Source of the DNA: Candidatus Bathyarchaeota archaeon
GTDB lineage: Archaea; Thermoproteota; Bathyarchaeia; Bathyarchaeales; DTEX01
DNA: 54,503 nt
Direction of reading: 5' to 3'
Assembly (NCBI GenBank): GCA_018396655.1
Contig: JAGTQF010000006.1
Location: forward strand, 1 to 54,503
Of the stretch, positions 19,259-29,485 are shown piece after piece (the first letter of the stretch is position 1; the number at the start of each line of letters is the position of its first letter). Made by a program: the position numbers and the translations under genes. The notes below the pieces were generated by a model. That model was not told where the DNA came from, searched no databases, and was given only the letters and a program-made list of their open reading frames with translations.

Positions 19259-21508
19259 TTATTTCATGTCTCTGTAGTATTCTGTTAGTGGCTGTTGTTC
19301 TTCTCCACCATATGTCTCCGTTAGCTTTCTCCATTCCTCTTGGCTTATTGTTCCTCCAACCTGCTCCTTTATTCTCTTCGCTATTTTTGGACCTATTAAT
19401 GGTAGTTCCATGAGCTTGCTTACCGGCGCCCTCCTCAAGTCTTCGATTGTTTTAAGTCCGGCATTATATAGTATGCGTGCCCTAACACGGCCTATGCCCT
19501 CAAGCCTAGCCAATGGTATAAGCTCGGCTTTAACGCCCTTCTCAACCCTCTCCATCAGCTCGGCTAGTTTAGGCAGCAAATCCCTATGCCCAAGCAGCTT
19601 CGCCAGCTCATAGGATGAGTATATGAGCCATCTGGCGGTTTCGGTTAAATGGTATAGGTCCCCGGGCTCAACCCCAAAATGCTCAATAATACTGTCCTCC
19701 GAATATTCCTCTATCCAGGCATTCAGAACCAGGGCTGTCTTAACCTCGCCAAGAAACTCCTCAAACTCTATCCTATCAGCCCACTCATTCGGAACATCGA
19801 ATAGAAACTCATTCCTATGCTCATCGATGAAAAGCGCTATTCCATCAACCTCACTTGATGTAGGCCTAATTTTAGGCGCCATATCCGGGGTATGAGATAT
19901 CATATGAAGGAAGCTCATATCGGTTATTTTTTGGGCTCTCCTCCTAAGCGCATCACGAATAATTATTGCTGATATCGGGTCAATATAGAGCTGCGATACC
20001 CTCACGCCGAACTCAGTAGCCCTAATAAAATCACCCTCATACTTTATCATCCCCTCATTATAAAGAAACTCCAATATTCTGGATATTGTTCCTTTAATAG
20101 CTCCAATATCATACTGGTGGGCATATAATGTCTTAGCGAAGAAATCATATACACCCTGCTCCGAGTAGGCGAATTCAGAGGCTATCGTTGCCAGAACATG
20201 GCTTCTAAGGACACGCTCAACGCCAAGCTTAGACCATATACGCTCAGGCTTAGCCAGAACAAAGCTTGTTAGCAGGTAGTCGCGCTCCTCATCGGTTCTA
20301 GCAATTAGAATAGATTCGCCAACATCATCATATTTTGGGCGACCAGCCCTCCCAACCATCTGCTTATACTCCAGAACCGTTATCGGATAGTAGCCGTAGC
20401 CCGGCTCATAACGCCTATAATCGCTTATAATAACCATCCTAGCTGGAAGATTAACTCCAAAAGCTAACGTTGGTGTGGCTGTTAAAACCTTAATCTTACC
20501 GTCGCGGAACGAGTCCTCAATAATCTTCCGATGGACGCCCGATAAGCCAGCATGATGAAATGCAACACCACACTTAACAAGCTCAGCCAGTAAATCGCTC
20601 AGCCTAGTCCTCTCACCAGAAGCTAGAATCTCATCAGATAGGCTCTCTAGGGAGCGTTTAAGGGACTTAGAGAGTAGCTCACCCACTTCCGGCGCCGCCT
20701 TCTTGGCTAGGCTGACAGCGTTCTTTCTTGAAGACGCAAATATAAGCGCCTGACCACCATGCTTAACACTATGCAGCGCTAGATTTATCGCAGGGTCCTT
20801 AACAATACGATTTATCCTGACAGAGCCGCCATCCTTAAATTGTATTTCATCGTTTAGCAGTATCCCCTCACGGAGCTTAACCGGCCTCCACTCAGTTGTT
20901 ATGGCCGAAGCATTAAGCCACTCGGCAATCTCATCAGAGTTTCTAACGGTTGCGCTTAAAGCCAATATTTGGATGTTTGGATTCATTTGCATGAGACGTG
21001 CCAGAACAACCTCTAACGTTGGGCCCCTCTCAACATCATTAAGGAGGTGAACTTCATCCGCGACAACAAGTGATATCTCGCTTATCCAGGGCGCTCTATG
21101 CCTTAATAGCGAATCACACTTCTCATTAGTCGTCACTATAATGTCGAATCTCCCAAGCCAAGCATCGCTACTATCATAGTCTCCTGTGCTTATGCCAACG
21201 CTAATCGACCTTCCACCCGGCTTACGTATAACGGTATACTTCTTAAATTCATCGTATTTCTCGTTAGCCAAAGCCTTCAGAGGCGTTAAATATAGGACTT
21301 TGCCATCCCCCTCAAGGATATGCTTCAGGGCGCATAACTCGGCAACTAAGGTTTTGCCGGAGGCTGTTGGGCTGGCTAATAGAAGATTTCGCCCCTCGAG
21401 TGCACCAGCCTTTATAGCCTCCGCTTGCGGTGGGAATAGCTCCCTTATTCCCTCCTCGGCTAGAATCTTCTTTACTTCTGGGTTTATATCGAGCTCCTCT
21501 ATTAGCAA
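19259..21508 (-). CDS. Hel308/Ski2-like DNA helicase
   Basis: ASPTASGKTLVAE, VADEVHLL, ATPTLAFGVNLPARMVII, QMVGRAGRP, C-terminal HhH. Confidence 0.92.
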   Translation of the reverse strand: MLIEELDINPEVKKILAEEGIRELFPPQAEAIKAGALEGRNLLLASPTASGKTLVAELCALKHILEGDGKVLYLTPLKALANEKYDEFKKYTVIRKPGGRSISVGISTGDYDSSDAWLGRFDIIVTTNEKCDSLLRHRAPWISEISLVVADEVHLLNDVERGPTLEVVLARLMQMNPNIQILALSATVRNSDEIAEWLNASAITTEWRPVKLREGILLNDEIQFKDGGSVRINRIVKDPAINLALHSVKHGGQALIFASSRKNAVSLAKKAAPEVGELLSKSLKRSLESLSDEILASGERTRLSDLLAELVKCGVAFHHAGLSGVHRKIIEDSFRDGKIKVLTATPTLAFGVNLPARMVIISDYRRYEPGYGYYPITVLEYKQMVGRAGRPKYDDVGESILIARTDEERDYLLTSFVLAKPERIWSKLGVERVLRSHVLATIASEFAYSEQGVYDFFAKTLYAHQYDIGAIKGTISRILEFLYNEGMIKYEGDFIRATEFGVRVSQLYIDPISAIIIRDALRRRAQKITDMSFLHMISHTPDMAPKIRPTSSEVDGIALFIDEHRNEFLFDVPNEWADRIEFEEFLGEVKTALVLNAWIEEYSEDSIIEHFGVEPGDLYHLTETARWLIYSSYELAKLLGHRDLLPKLAELMERVEKGVKAELIPLARLEGIGRVRARILYNAGLKTIEDLRRAPVSKLMELPLIGPKIAKRIKEQVGGTISQEEWRKLTETYGGEEQQPLTEYYRDMK

Positions 21509-21531
21509 GACCTAACCCTACATCTACGCTA

Positions 21532-23622
21532 TTAAGTCTTCTTTAGATATCCATTTCTAGGCTCGTATAATGTTCCCTCACGTATCATCTGGGCTATTAG
21601 CTTTTCTGCCTCACTCTTAGGTATATCATACTCGCTGCTAAGTTTCTCAAGCAGCTCAGCCCTACTAACCATGCCAGTCTCCTTCTCCATCTCAACAATT
21701 GTGCTCAGTATGACGCGTAGCTTATCCTGCATACTCCTAGGCTTACCAACCATAATAATATCAATGTCAAACTTCTTTGAAGATACATCTATACCAACCT
21801 CCTCAAGGGACCTCCTCATTATGGCTATAGCTGCCTCAGCATCCTCCGGCAAAACAACATTTCTAAGCGCCGCGCGAGCCCTCGCCTCAGCAAGCCTAAC
21901 AAGGGCCTCAAGCTGGCGCGCTGTTATTGCTATTGGCGAACCCTCTCCCTCACTTGCCGAACGCATAGCCAAATAGAACTCTTTGAGGCGCTCCATGGCC
22001 TCCGGGGTTAGGGTTGGCTTAACATTATTTCTAGCGTAGGCAACATACTTCCTAAGTAGCTCAGGTGGAATGGGAGGCTCAACAGGCGGGGCTTCCCTCA
22101 TATGCAGTTTAAGCAAGTGCTCACTCATCCTTGAGTCGGCTTCCTTCTCCGGGACATCCCTTAAGACAAATATTAAGTCAAATCTAGATAGGATTGTTAC
22201 TGGCAGCGAGATGTTCTCGGCAACAGTCCTATATGGGTCATATCTGCCTAAGGCCGGGTTGGCGGCCGCCAAAATTGCTGTTCTAGCATTCAGCGTCGCA
22301 ACTATGCCACCCTTAGCAACAGATATGGTGTGCTGCTCCATAGCCTCATGTATCGCAACCCTGTCCTCAGGCCTCATCTTATCAATTTCATCTATACATG
22401 CTATGCCCTTATCCGCCAAGACAAGCGCACCAGCCTCAAGCGTCATCCCACCGGTAGGCGATGGCAGAACCGCAGCTGTTAGACCAGCAGCCGTTGTGCC
22501 TCTACCGCTTGTATATAAGCCTCTTGGCGCTATCCTCTGAACATAACGTAGAATCTGTGACTTAGCTGTTCCGGGGTCCCCGACAAGGAGTATGTTTATC
22601 TCGCCCCTAATATTTATGTCAGGTAGACTCTTTGGGACGCCGCCGAATAGAAGATACATTATTGCCTCCTTAATATGCTCATAACCATAAATTGAGGGCG
22701 CAATGGACTGAATTATCTTCTGATGTATGAATGGGTCTTTGGCTAAACGGAGAATCTGCTCCTCCTCTTCAGGCGTTATGAGCAGAGACTCAGACTCCCT
22801 CCCAGCAGCATCGATAAAGTTCGCGTCAATATAAAGTGTGAAAGCTCTGGTCTTACCAGTTCTAGGATACGATGTTGCTTCAGCACCAACCACGCCAATA
22901 ACATAAACCCTATCACCAGGCCTAGCAGTATCAACAATATCCTTCCCAACCAATCTAATGTCAAGTGAGCGGGGCGTCTGACCGGGCGGAATATCCTCAG
23001 GATACTCCTGAATCCTAAGCTCCTGATAATCAACAAACTTAGATTCTTCTTGGATGAACTCGAAGGGTCCGTTCTTACCACAGCGCGGGTTAGCGCACCT
23101 AAATGGTAGTGTTAGGAACGCACCACTCTGCGGAACCTCCATCTTGGTATCACATCTCTTACACTTAAACGCCGCAACGGTAACTATCGGCCTAACGGTT
23201 GTCGCACGCATTATTATACCCTCAACCATGACGAGCTTACCAATATGCTCTGAGCCGAGCTTGCGTAACGGCGTTACGCGCGGCAAACCTCTAACTCTAA
23301 CCGTTACACCAGTCTCCTTAATCTTCTCCGCATACTCCGGGTCCTCTATCTGGAGCTGCTCAAAAGCAGCACTATTAGCGTAGGCTAAATACTCAAGGGG
23401 CCTCTCAAGCAACTCATCAGCTAAGCGTGGGTCGACAACCAAAAGGTCCTCAAAGTCAAGTATCAGGGAAGTTGAGGCGTTAAGGGCCATCTGGGCTATC
23501 CTCTGCCTATACTTAGCCGACTTAAATATTGAATTGAATTTTTCAAGAGGTTTCTCAACAACCAGCTCAGTCATGATTATGCATCCTCCACTCCTACAGC
23601 CTAAACTATCTTCGACCTCCAT
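21532..23622 (-). CDS. mcm: Replicative helicase MCM
   Basis: GDPGTAKSQILRYV, IDEIDKM, LSRFDLIF; zinc-ribbon region. Confidence 0.96.
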   Translation of the reverse strand: MEVEDSLGCRSGGCIIMTELVVEKPLEKFNSIFKSAKYRQRIAQMALNASTSLILDFEDLLVVDPRLADELLERPLEYLAYANSAAFEQLQIEDPEYAEKIKETGVTVRVRGLPRVTPLRKLGSEHIGKLVMVEGIIMRATTVRPIVTVAAFKCKRCDTKMEVPQSGAFLTLPFRCANPRCGKNGPFEFIQEESKFVDYQELRIQEYPEDIPPGQTPRSLDIRLVGKDIVDTARPGDRVYVIGVVGAEATSYPRTGKTRAFTLYIDANFIDAAGRESESLLITPEEEEQILRLAKDPFIHQKIIQSIAPSIYGYEHIKEAIMYLLFGGVPKSLPDINIRGEINILLVGDPGTAKSQILRYVQRIAPRGLYTSGRGTTAAGLTAAVLPSPTGGMTLEAGALVLADKGIACIDEIDKMRPEDRVAIHEAMEQHTISVAKGGIVATLNARTAILAAANPALGRYDPYRTVAENISLPVTILSRFDLIFVLRDVPEKEADSRMSEHLLKLHMREAPPVEPPIPPELLRKYVAYARNNVKPTLTPEAMERLKEFYLAMRSASEGEGSPIAITARQLEALVRLAEARARAALRNVVLPEDAEAAIAIMRRSLEEVGIDVSSKKFDIDIIMVGKPRSMQDKLRVILSTIVEMEKETGMVSRAELLEKLSSEYDIPKSEAEKLIAQMIREGTLYEPRNGYLKKT

Positions 23623-24152
23623 TCAGATACAATCTGATGTATGCGCTCATAGAGAGCTCTTTCCTCCGGTGTGAGATTCTTCAAAACTTGGCTTTCCGGA
23701 GCTGGAATCGAGGCCAATGATATTATCTTCCTAAGCCTACAGTTAACAATGTCCTGCGCCAAGTTCTGAACATACTCGTATTCTCTCATCTTCTCAGGGC
23801 TTGTTCTAGATGCAGCCCTTAACTCATCAATTAAGCGTCTAAGCCTAGGATAAAAATCTTCCGGCAGAGTTGAGAGTTGCCCAACAGCCTGTATGCGCTC
23901 AGTCCACTGAATCTTATAAAGCTTGGCAGCGTCCAAAGCGCCTTCCCTAATCCTAACTATTCCATCTCTCTCAAGCTCGCGGGCAACCCAGAGCCTAACC
24001 TCATACTCATGCCCTTCCTCAAAGGGGCCTACCGAGAAGCCAATAAGCTCAATCTTGGGCGTACTTTTAACAGCGACAACTGTAACTAAACTGTTCTCAA
24101 ACATGAAGTCTGAAAACTCGATGCTTGAATGAACATTCTCTATGCCAAACAA
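23601..24152 (-). CDS. GINS complex subunit (Gins15/51-like)
   Basis: Position next to mcm and helical GINS-like sequence. Confidence 0.7.
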   Translation of the reverse strand: MFGIENVHSSIEFSDFMFENSLVTVVAVKSTPKIELIGFSVGPFEEGHEYEVRLWVARELERDGIVRIREGALDAAKLYKIQWTERIQAVGQLSTLPEDFYPRLRRLIDELRAASRTSPEKMREYEYVQNLAQDIVNCRLRKIISLASIPAPESQVLKNLTPEERALYERIHQIVSEWRSKIV

Positions 24153-24308
24153 CGCCTAAACCTCTCAGACTACACAAAAATATCTCGCGCCAATATAAAA
24201 GGATAATAGACATCTCTAAATCCCTCGGATGTACAGTAAAAACCAATTATTGCCATAAGAATTTAAACGGAAACTACGCGAAATCGAGACGAAAACCTCT
24301 GAGGGAGG

Positions 24309-24338
24309 GAGAGGCTATCCAAAAGATAGGGAGGTATC
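24309..24338 (+). repeat. Dispersed ~30-bp motif, copy 2
   Basis: gagaggctatccaaaagatagggaggtatc. Confidence 0.6.
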
Positions 24339-24351
24339 GATATTGAAGCAA

Positions 24352-24747
24352 TTAAAACGTATAACTTTCTTCCTTTCTTCCCTTTCTCTTCTCCGCAATC
24401 TCAAGAAGAGCCCTATAATATTCGCCGCTCTCAATCTTCTGGCATATATCCAGGAGCGCTTCATAAACGCTCCTAAAGTACTCTTTATCCTCATCGTTAA
24501 TCTCCCTCCCCTCAATCGACATAGCCCTCATCCTAATTCCCAAGCCAGCCTCCCTAATTGACTGGTAGAGAACCCTATGCTCAACCATAGAAAGCTGGGG
24601 ATAAATGTCAGTTGAGAGCCTAATTAAGCCATCACCAACACTCTTAAGCTTAGCAGAATCCCATAAGAGCATACCCTCCATGTTCTCCGCGAGAATCTTC
24701 CTCAATCTAATCTGAATAGTATTTAGTATTGGCAGAAACCTCTCCAA
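24352..24747 (-). CDS. Hypothetical protein
   Basis: 131-aa ORF with plausible helical composition downstream of no strong motif. Confidence 0.5.
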   Translation of the reverse strand: MERFLPILNTIQIRLRKILAENMEGMLLWDSAKLKSVGDGLIRLSTDIYPQLSMVEHRVLYQSIREAGLGIRMRAMSIEGREINDEDKEYFRSVYEALLDICQKIESGEYYRALLEIAEKRKGRKEESYTF

Positions 24748-24909
24748 ACCAAACCCTCATCTAGAATATTTTTATTGGGACGAACATAATTAAAGGTTGC
24801 GATGAAGACACCAGCATCACCATGCAAACTCCTGACAAAACGGTTTTATCTCAGATGAAGAGATAATATTCGAAGAGAAAACGGATAGACGGAAGGAGGA
24901 CGAACATTA

Positions 24910-25125
24910 TTGGCTTATAGACAGAAGGCAATAAAATGCCCAAAATGCGGCTTTCAATTCGACATATTATACGCTAGGACAGTCTCATGCCAGAGCTGCA
25001 ATAGAATGCTCTCATCATTAAGCTGCGAATACGTCAAATGCCCAAAATGCGGCTTCGAATTTCCGGTTTCAGGAAGCGCAACAAAAGCTCTCGAAGCCCT
25101 AAAAAGATGGGGCCCAAGCTTCTAA
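24910..25125 (+). CDS. Small zinc-ribbon protein (TTG start)
   Basis: Three CPKCGF / CQSC type motifs. Confidence 0.65.
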   Translation: MAYRQKAIKCPKCGFQFDILYARTVSCQSCNRMLSSLSCEYVKCPKCGFEFPVSGSATKALEALKRWGPSF

Positions 25126-25150
25126 GGGCTCCAAAATTTAATTCTGAAAG

Positions 25151-25783
25151 TCACTTCGATTTGGGCTTTCTTTTAATGTTTAAGGCCAACGCCTTAAGCT
25201 TGTCCTCGAACCTTTGATTCCTCTCCTCAGCCTCAGCGAATATATTAGCCCATCTCCTACCCTTAATGTCATCAATTATCTTCTCGATAACCGCTGGAAT
25301 CTTCTCCATGGTCGAGGAAAGCGCCTCATTAAAGCGCCTATCATCAGAGACTAGCTCCAATGCTGTCTCAGGGCAATACTCAATGCACTTAGGCTCTCCA
25401 CCGCAAAGGTCACATGCAATAACTAGAGGTTTTTCTGGATGGAGCATTATTCCGCCGTAGGGGCATGCCTGAACACACAGAACACATCCGTCGCATTTAT
25501 CCTCATCTATTATTAGAATGCCACCTCTCTCAGACTGCTTTATTGCATTCCTCGGACATGCTCTAACACAGTGGGCATTCACACAAAATCTGCATACAAC
25601 CGTGAGGTTAAAGATTGGATTCAAATGTACGACCCTTATCCTAGACTTTAGGGGGTTTGGCTCCCCCTCCTTCTCCATAGCGCAGACAAACTCGCATAGG
25701 CTGCACCCTATACACTTGCTTGGGTCAACGGAGACGAAACGTCTAACCGCAAAACTTACCCCACTCATACTATAAACCCTCAC
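25151..25783 (-). CDS. 4Fe-4S dicluster ferredoxin-type electron carrier
   Basis: CIGCSLCEFVC, CDGCVLCVQACPYGGI cluster motifs. Confidence 0.88.
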   Translation of the reverse strand: MRVYSMSGVSFAVRRFVSVDPSKCIGCSLCEFVCAMEKEGEPNPLKSRIRVVHLNPIFNLTVVCRFCVNAHCVRACPRNAIKQSERGGILIIDEDKCDGCVLCVQACPYGGIMLHPEKPLVIACDLCGGEPKCIEYCPETALELVSDDRRFNEALSSTMEKIPAVIEKIIDDIKGRRWANIFAEAEERNQRFEDKLKALALNIKRKPKSK

Positions 25784-26005
25784 TCATGCACTCTAAATAG
25801 CCCTAATTTATTCTTCAATTTAATGGTCAAGGATTTAAGCTTCTCGATATGCCAGCGAGTTAATTGCCTTACATCACATCAAACTCTCAAGCTAATAACT
25901 CCCCTCTAACAATTAGCCAGGGAGATAAAGCATTAATGTTTTTAGGAGGCATTAAGCCACCTATTAATTTAGGAGATTAAAAGATTAAGAAGAGACGGTA
26001 ACAAC

Positions 26006-26929
26006 TTGATGAGCGAGTCCGCTAAGAGACCTAAGAGAAAGACATTACCAAAATTTAATTCTCCTAGAACTGCCCTCTGCACATGCCCACCAAAATATAA
26101 CATAAATCCCTATTTGGGCAGATGCACCCACAATTGCTTATACTGCTATGCCATCAAATTCCCAGGCTTTAATGGAAAAGTTACCCCACGCCTAAATCTC
26201 AAAAGGGAAATCTCAGAAATGGTTGAAGGAACAAGGAGGCGTCTACCAGTTATGCTTAGCGATTCAACGGACCCCTATCAACCGCTAGAAAGAGAATACG
26301 AGTTAACCAGAGGATGCTTAGAGGTTCTCGTCAAACATCGTTTCCCAATATTAATTGTCACAAAGTCAGACTTGGTTGTGAGGGACATCGACTTATTTAA
26401 GAAGACATTAACCGTTGTCTCCATGACTATAACAACATGCCATGATGATATTGCAGCGCTCATCGAGCCTAATGCACCTAAGCCGTACGCAAGATTCCAG
26501 GCCCTAAAGAAAGTTGCTGATGAAGGCATACCAACCGTTGTTAGGATAGACCCAATAATACCGACAGTCAACTCAGACCTTAACGACCTTAAGCAAATAG
26601 TTTCTAGAGCCTCTAAAATTGGCGTGAAACAGATAACAGCCTCCACAATGAAGATAGTTAAGGGATTACCGCAATTAATGAGGAACGCAAATCTCCATCT
26701 CTATAGTAGGCTGATGAAAATCTATTCTGAGGGAGAGTGGATTGGAGGCTACAAATACTTGAAGAGAAACCTAAGGCTTGGCATACTGAAGACCTTAAAA
26801 GCCATAGTCCAAGAATATGGCTTAGAGTTTGCAACATGCCGTGAGGGATTCTTAGAGCTAAATACAACAATATGTGATGGAACATTCTATTGTCGAAAGA
26901 TGTTAGATGGTTTCCTGAAACATAAATAA
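26006..26929 (+). CDS. Radical SAM protein (SplB-like)
   Basis: NPYLGRCTHNCLYCYA; SDSTDPYQPLE. Confidence 0.85.
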   Translation: MMSESAKRPKRKTLPKFNSPRTALCTCPPKYNINPYLGRCTHNCLYCYAIKFPGFNGKVTPRLNLKREISEMVEGTRRRLPVMLSDSTDPYQPLEREYELTRGCLEVLVKHRFPILIVTKSDLVVRDIDLFKKTLTVVSMTITTCHDDIAALIEPNAPKPYARFQALKKVADEGIPTVVRIDPIIPTVNSDLNDLKQIVSRASKIGVKQITASTMKIVKGLPQLMRNANLHLYSRLMKIYSEGEWIGGYKYLKRNLRLGILKTLKAIVQEYGLEFATCREGFLELNTTICDGTFYCRKMLDGFLKHK

Positions 26930-26937
26930 ATTGTCTT

Positions 26938-29109
26938 CTAAAGATAATCCATGAATCTTTCCATTTTAGGAGGCTCTGCTGGCAACCCTCTCCTAAGCCT
27001 TAGTAGGCGTATTACATGCGTCATGCACTCTTCTGGAACCCTCTCCCAATGGGAGAAATAGTTCTGCCAAAAGGCCCTTCCAGAGGTTACAGCCCTCATC
27101 TCCTCCGCTAACCCAAAGGACTCCGCAACGGGTATAAAACCATTGATAAGAGAGAATAGACCCCTATCCTCCACCAGCGATATTTTGCCACGCCTCCTAA
27201 TTATCAAATTTATTACGTCACCAATTCGGTCGGAAGGCGCTGAGACCTGAATCCCATAAATGGGCTCAAGCAGTATTGGATTAGCCGTTAGAATTGAGCC
27301 AACTATCGCCCTCCTAACAGCGGGCATTATCTGAGCATACCCGCTCTGAGATGGCTCACCACATAGACGAAGACCTACCAGCTCGACCACCAAATCCCTC
27401 ATAGGCTCACCACATAGGGGGCCAGACCTACAAACCCGCCTAAAACCATCTATAGCCGCCTTAAGATTTTCACCAGAGAGGAGATTGCCCTCCGTCAAAT
27501 CCACTAAGATGTTTTTATTCTCATCAGTTAGGATAATCTTTCCACGCGAAAGACTTTGAGAACGCTTATCCAGAGGCCTAACCCTAACCGAAACTTGATT
27601 TAATCCATTTGGGCTATTGGCAGTAAAGATATCTCCAATAGCGCTAATGCTCTCTCTATATGAAATCGTTGGTTTTGAGACGATAACCTCTAAGCCTGGC
27701 TCAATCTCACTTATCGACTTAACCGCTATCTCCAGATGTAGTTCGCCGATTCCGCTGAGGAGATATTCGCCAGTCTCCCTGTTAATTGTAACCGTCAGAT
27801 TTGGGTCTTCAATTGACAATATGTTTAGTGCATCTAATAGCCGCTGAAGGTCGCTTGGATTTTTAGGTTCAATGGAGACCACCACAACCGGTTCAGAAAC
27901 ATATTGAATTCTCTCGAAGGGAATCATATCACCCTTATGCGCTGGGTCAACAAGGGTTTCACCAGCCCTTAAGGGCTCAAGTCCAGAGAGAGCGACAATG
28001 TTACCGGAATCCATATAGCCTATATGCTCTCTAAAGGCACCCATATATACCGAAACACTGTGGACCGCACATTCTCTCCCAGCGCCTAAGAGGTAGACCT
28101 TATCGCCATCCTCTATTTTGCCAGAGAAAATCCTACCAGTTGCAATCAAGCCCTCCCTACGGTCCACTCTAACTCCAGCCACACATATCGTTACTGGACC
28201 GTTTGGGTCACATTCAAGCATGGCCCTTCCAATCTCTGAAGATAAATCGCCCCTCCAAATCTTGGGAATCCTATATCTCTGCGCTTCAGCCGGGCTTGGT
28301 ATCCTCTCAATAATCATTCTGAGAATCGCTTCATGTAATGGTATGATTTCCTGGAGCTCCTGCCATCTCCCATTAGAATACATGTCAATTATATCGCTGA
28401 ATTTTATGCCCTTCTCAACCGCAATCTTTGAAGTTAAACCCCACTTATGCAGTGCCGAACCTATGGCAACATCCCCTCTTGATACGCTAACCTTCCATTC
28501 ATCCCTAAACTTCGGCTCACCATAAAGGTCAATTAGGCTATTGAACTCCCGGATTATACGCAATATTCTCCTCTGTATTTCATCAGCCGGCAACCTTAGC
28601 TCCCTAATCAACCTATCAACCTTATTGATGAGGAGGATGGGCTTAACACGCTCGCTTAAAGCCTGCCTTGTTACAACTTCAGTCTGCGCCATAATACCCT
28701 CAACTGCATCCACAAGAACAATTGCACCATCAACAACTCTAAGGGCCCGCGTAACCTTACCGGTGAAATCAACATGCCCCGGTGTATCAACGAGATTTAT
28801 CAAATACGATTTGCCATCAATGCTATAGGTTAATGATATGCTCGCAGACTTTATCGTTATACCGCGCCTCTGCTCCTCCTCAAGATAATCAAGGACACGA
28901 GCCTCGCCGGCCAGACTGTAAGGTATAAGTCCAGCCCTAGCCAAAAGCAAGTCGGTTAGGGTCGTCTTACCATGGTCTATATGGGCTATTATGCCAATAT
29001 TCCTAATACTTCTCTTATCCCTTAAGATATTTAGGAAACACTGAGTCTGCCTAAACCCTAGCATGACCGGATTGTTTCCCCTAATGTTATTTTCTAAATT
29101 CCTTTTCAA
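26938..29109 (-). CDS. Elongation factor 2 family GTPase, diphthamide-site variant
   Basis: NIGIIAHIDHGKTT, EEEQRRGITI, VDTPGHVDF, NKVDR; site region reads GEPSQSGYAQIMPAVR where DAIHRGPAQ-type sequence is expected. Confidence 0.88.
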   Translation of the reverse strand: MKRNLENNIRGNNPVMLGFRQTQCFLNILRDKRSIRNIGIIAHIDHGKTTLTDLLLARAGLIPYSLAGEARVLDYLEEEQRRGITIKSASISLTYSIDGKSYLINLVDTPGHVDFTGKVTRALRVVDGAIVLVDAVEGIMAQTEVVTRQALSERVKPILLINKVDRLIRELRLPADEIQRRILRIIREFNSLIDLYGEPKFRDEWKVSVSRGDVAIGSALHKWGLTSKIAVEKGIKFSDIIDMYSNGRWQELQEIIPLHEAILRMIIERIPSPAEAQRYRIPKIWRGDLSSEIGRAMLECDPNGPVTICVAGVRVDRREGLIATGRIFSGKIEDGDKVYLLGAGRECAVHSVSVYMGAFREHIGYMDSGNIVALSGLEPLRAGETLVDPAHKGDMIPFERIQYVSEPVVVVSIEPKNPSDLQRLLDALNILSIEDPNLTVTINRETGEYLLSGIGELHLEIAVKSISEIEPGLEVIVSKPTISYRESISAIGDIFTANSPNGLNQVSVRVRPLDKRSQSLSRGKIILTDENKNILVDLTEGNLLSGENLKAAIDGFRRVCRSGPLCGEPMRDLVVELVGLRLCGEPSQSGYAQIMPAVRRAIVGSILTANPILLEPIYGIQVSAPSDRIGDVINLIIRRRGKISLVEDRGLFSLINGFIPVAESFGLAEEMRAVTSGRAFWQNYFSHWERVPEECMTHVIRLLRLRRGLPAEPPKMERFMDYL

Positions 29110-29204
29110 AACTAAATTAAGTTGAAGGTGAACTTAAACGTCAATGATAGTTAAGGAGATTGCTGGAGAACTTATGGCGGAAAATTATTCTGCCCATAAA
29201 TCTG

Positions 29205-29282
29205 CTACTTATATCTCTCGCGCCTCTTTTTCCTTTTCCTCTTCTCACGGCGCATACGCTTCTTCTTCCACTTAGCTCTCAT
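29205..29282 (-). CDS. Ribosomal protein eL41 (25 aa, absent from the ORF track)
   Basis: MRAKWKKKRMRREKRKRKKRRERYK*, the characteristic tiny Arg/Lys-rich L41e sequence. Confidence 0.85.
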   Translation of the reverse strand: MRAKWKKKRMRREKRKRKKRRERYK

Positions 29283-29485
29283 CCTACGCCCTCTTCTCCA
29301 AACAAATTTTAAATCAGGTCTCCAATATTAAGTTGCGAGCGCAAGCCTCAGTAAACGAGGCTTTTAAAATGGTTTTCTCCTTTACCTTATTAAGTTTTCG
29401 GATTCCAAAATTCAGGACGCTACACTTATAAAAGCCAATCAACTTTTAGTAATGGAAAAGTCTAGGAGAGAAGGAAGCAGCTAGA

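Noticed and set aside
19090-19413. 107-aa plus-strand ORF with NLKKRIES
   Set aside because: Crosses leader B, the solitary CRISPR repeat and the antisense helicase 3' end; no coding support.
21532-23622. Possible intein in MCM
   Set aside because: Walker A, Walker B and arginine-finger regions are contiguous and the length is normal (696 aa).
24800-24875. C/D box sRNA (GATGA..CTGA..GATGA)
   Set aside because: C box imperfect, C to D' spacing about 26 nt and no terminal D box.
29343-29363. Intrinsic terminator hairpin
   Set aside because: Lies between divergent genes upstream of eL41, not after a gene; archaeal termination is not usually hairpin based.
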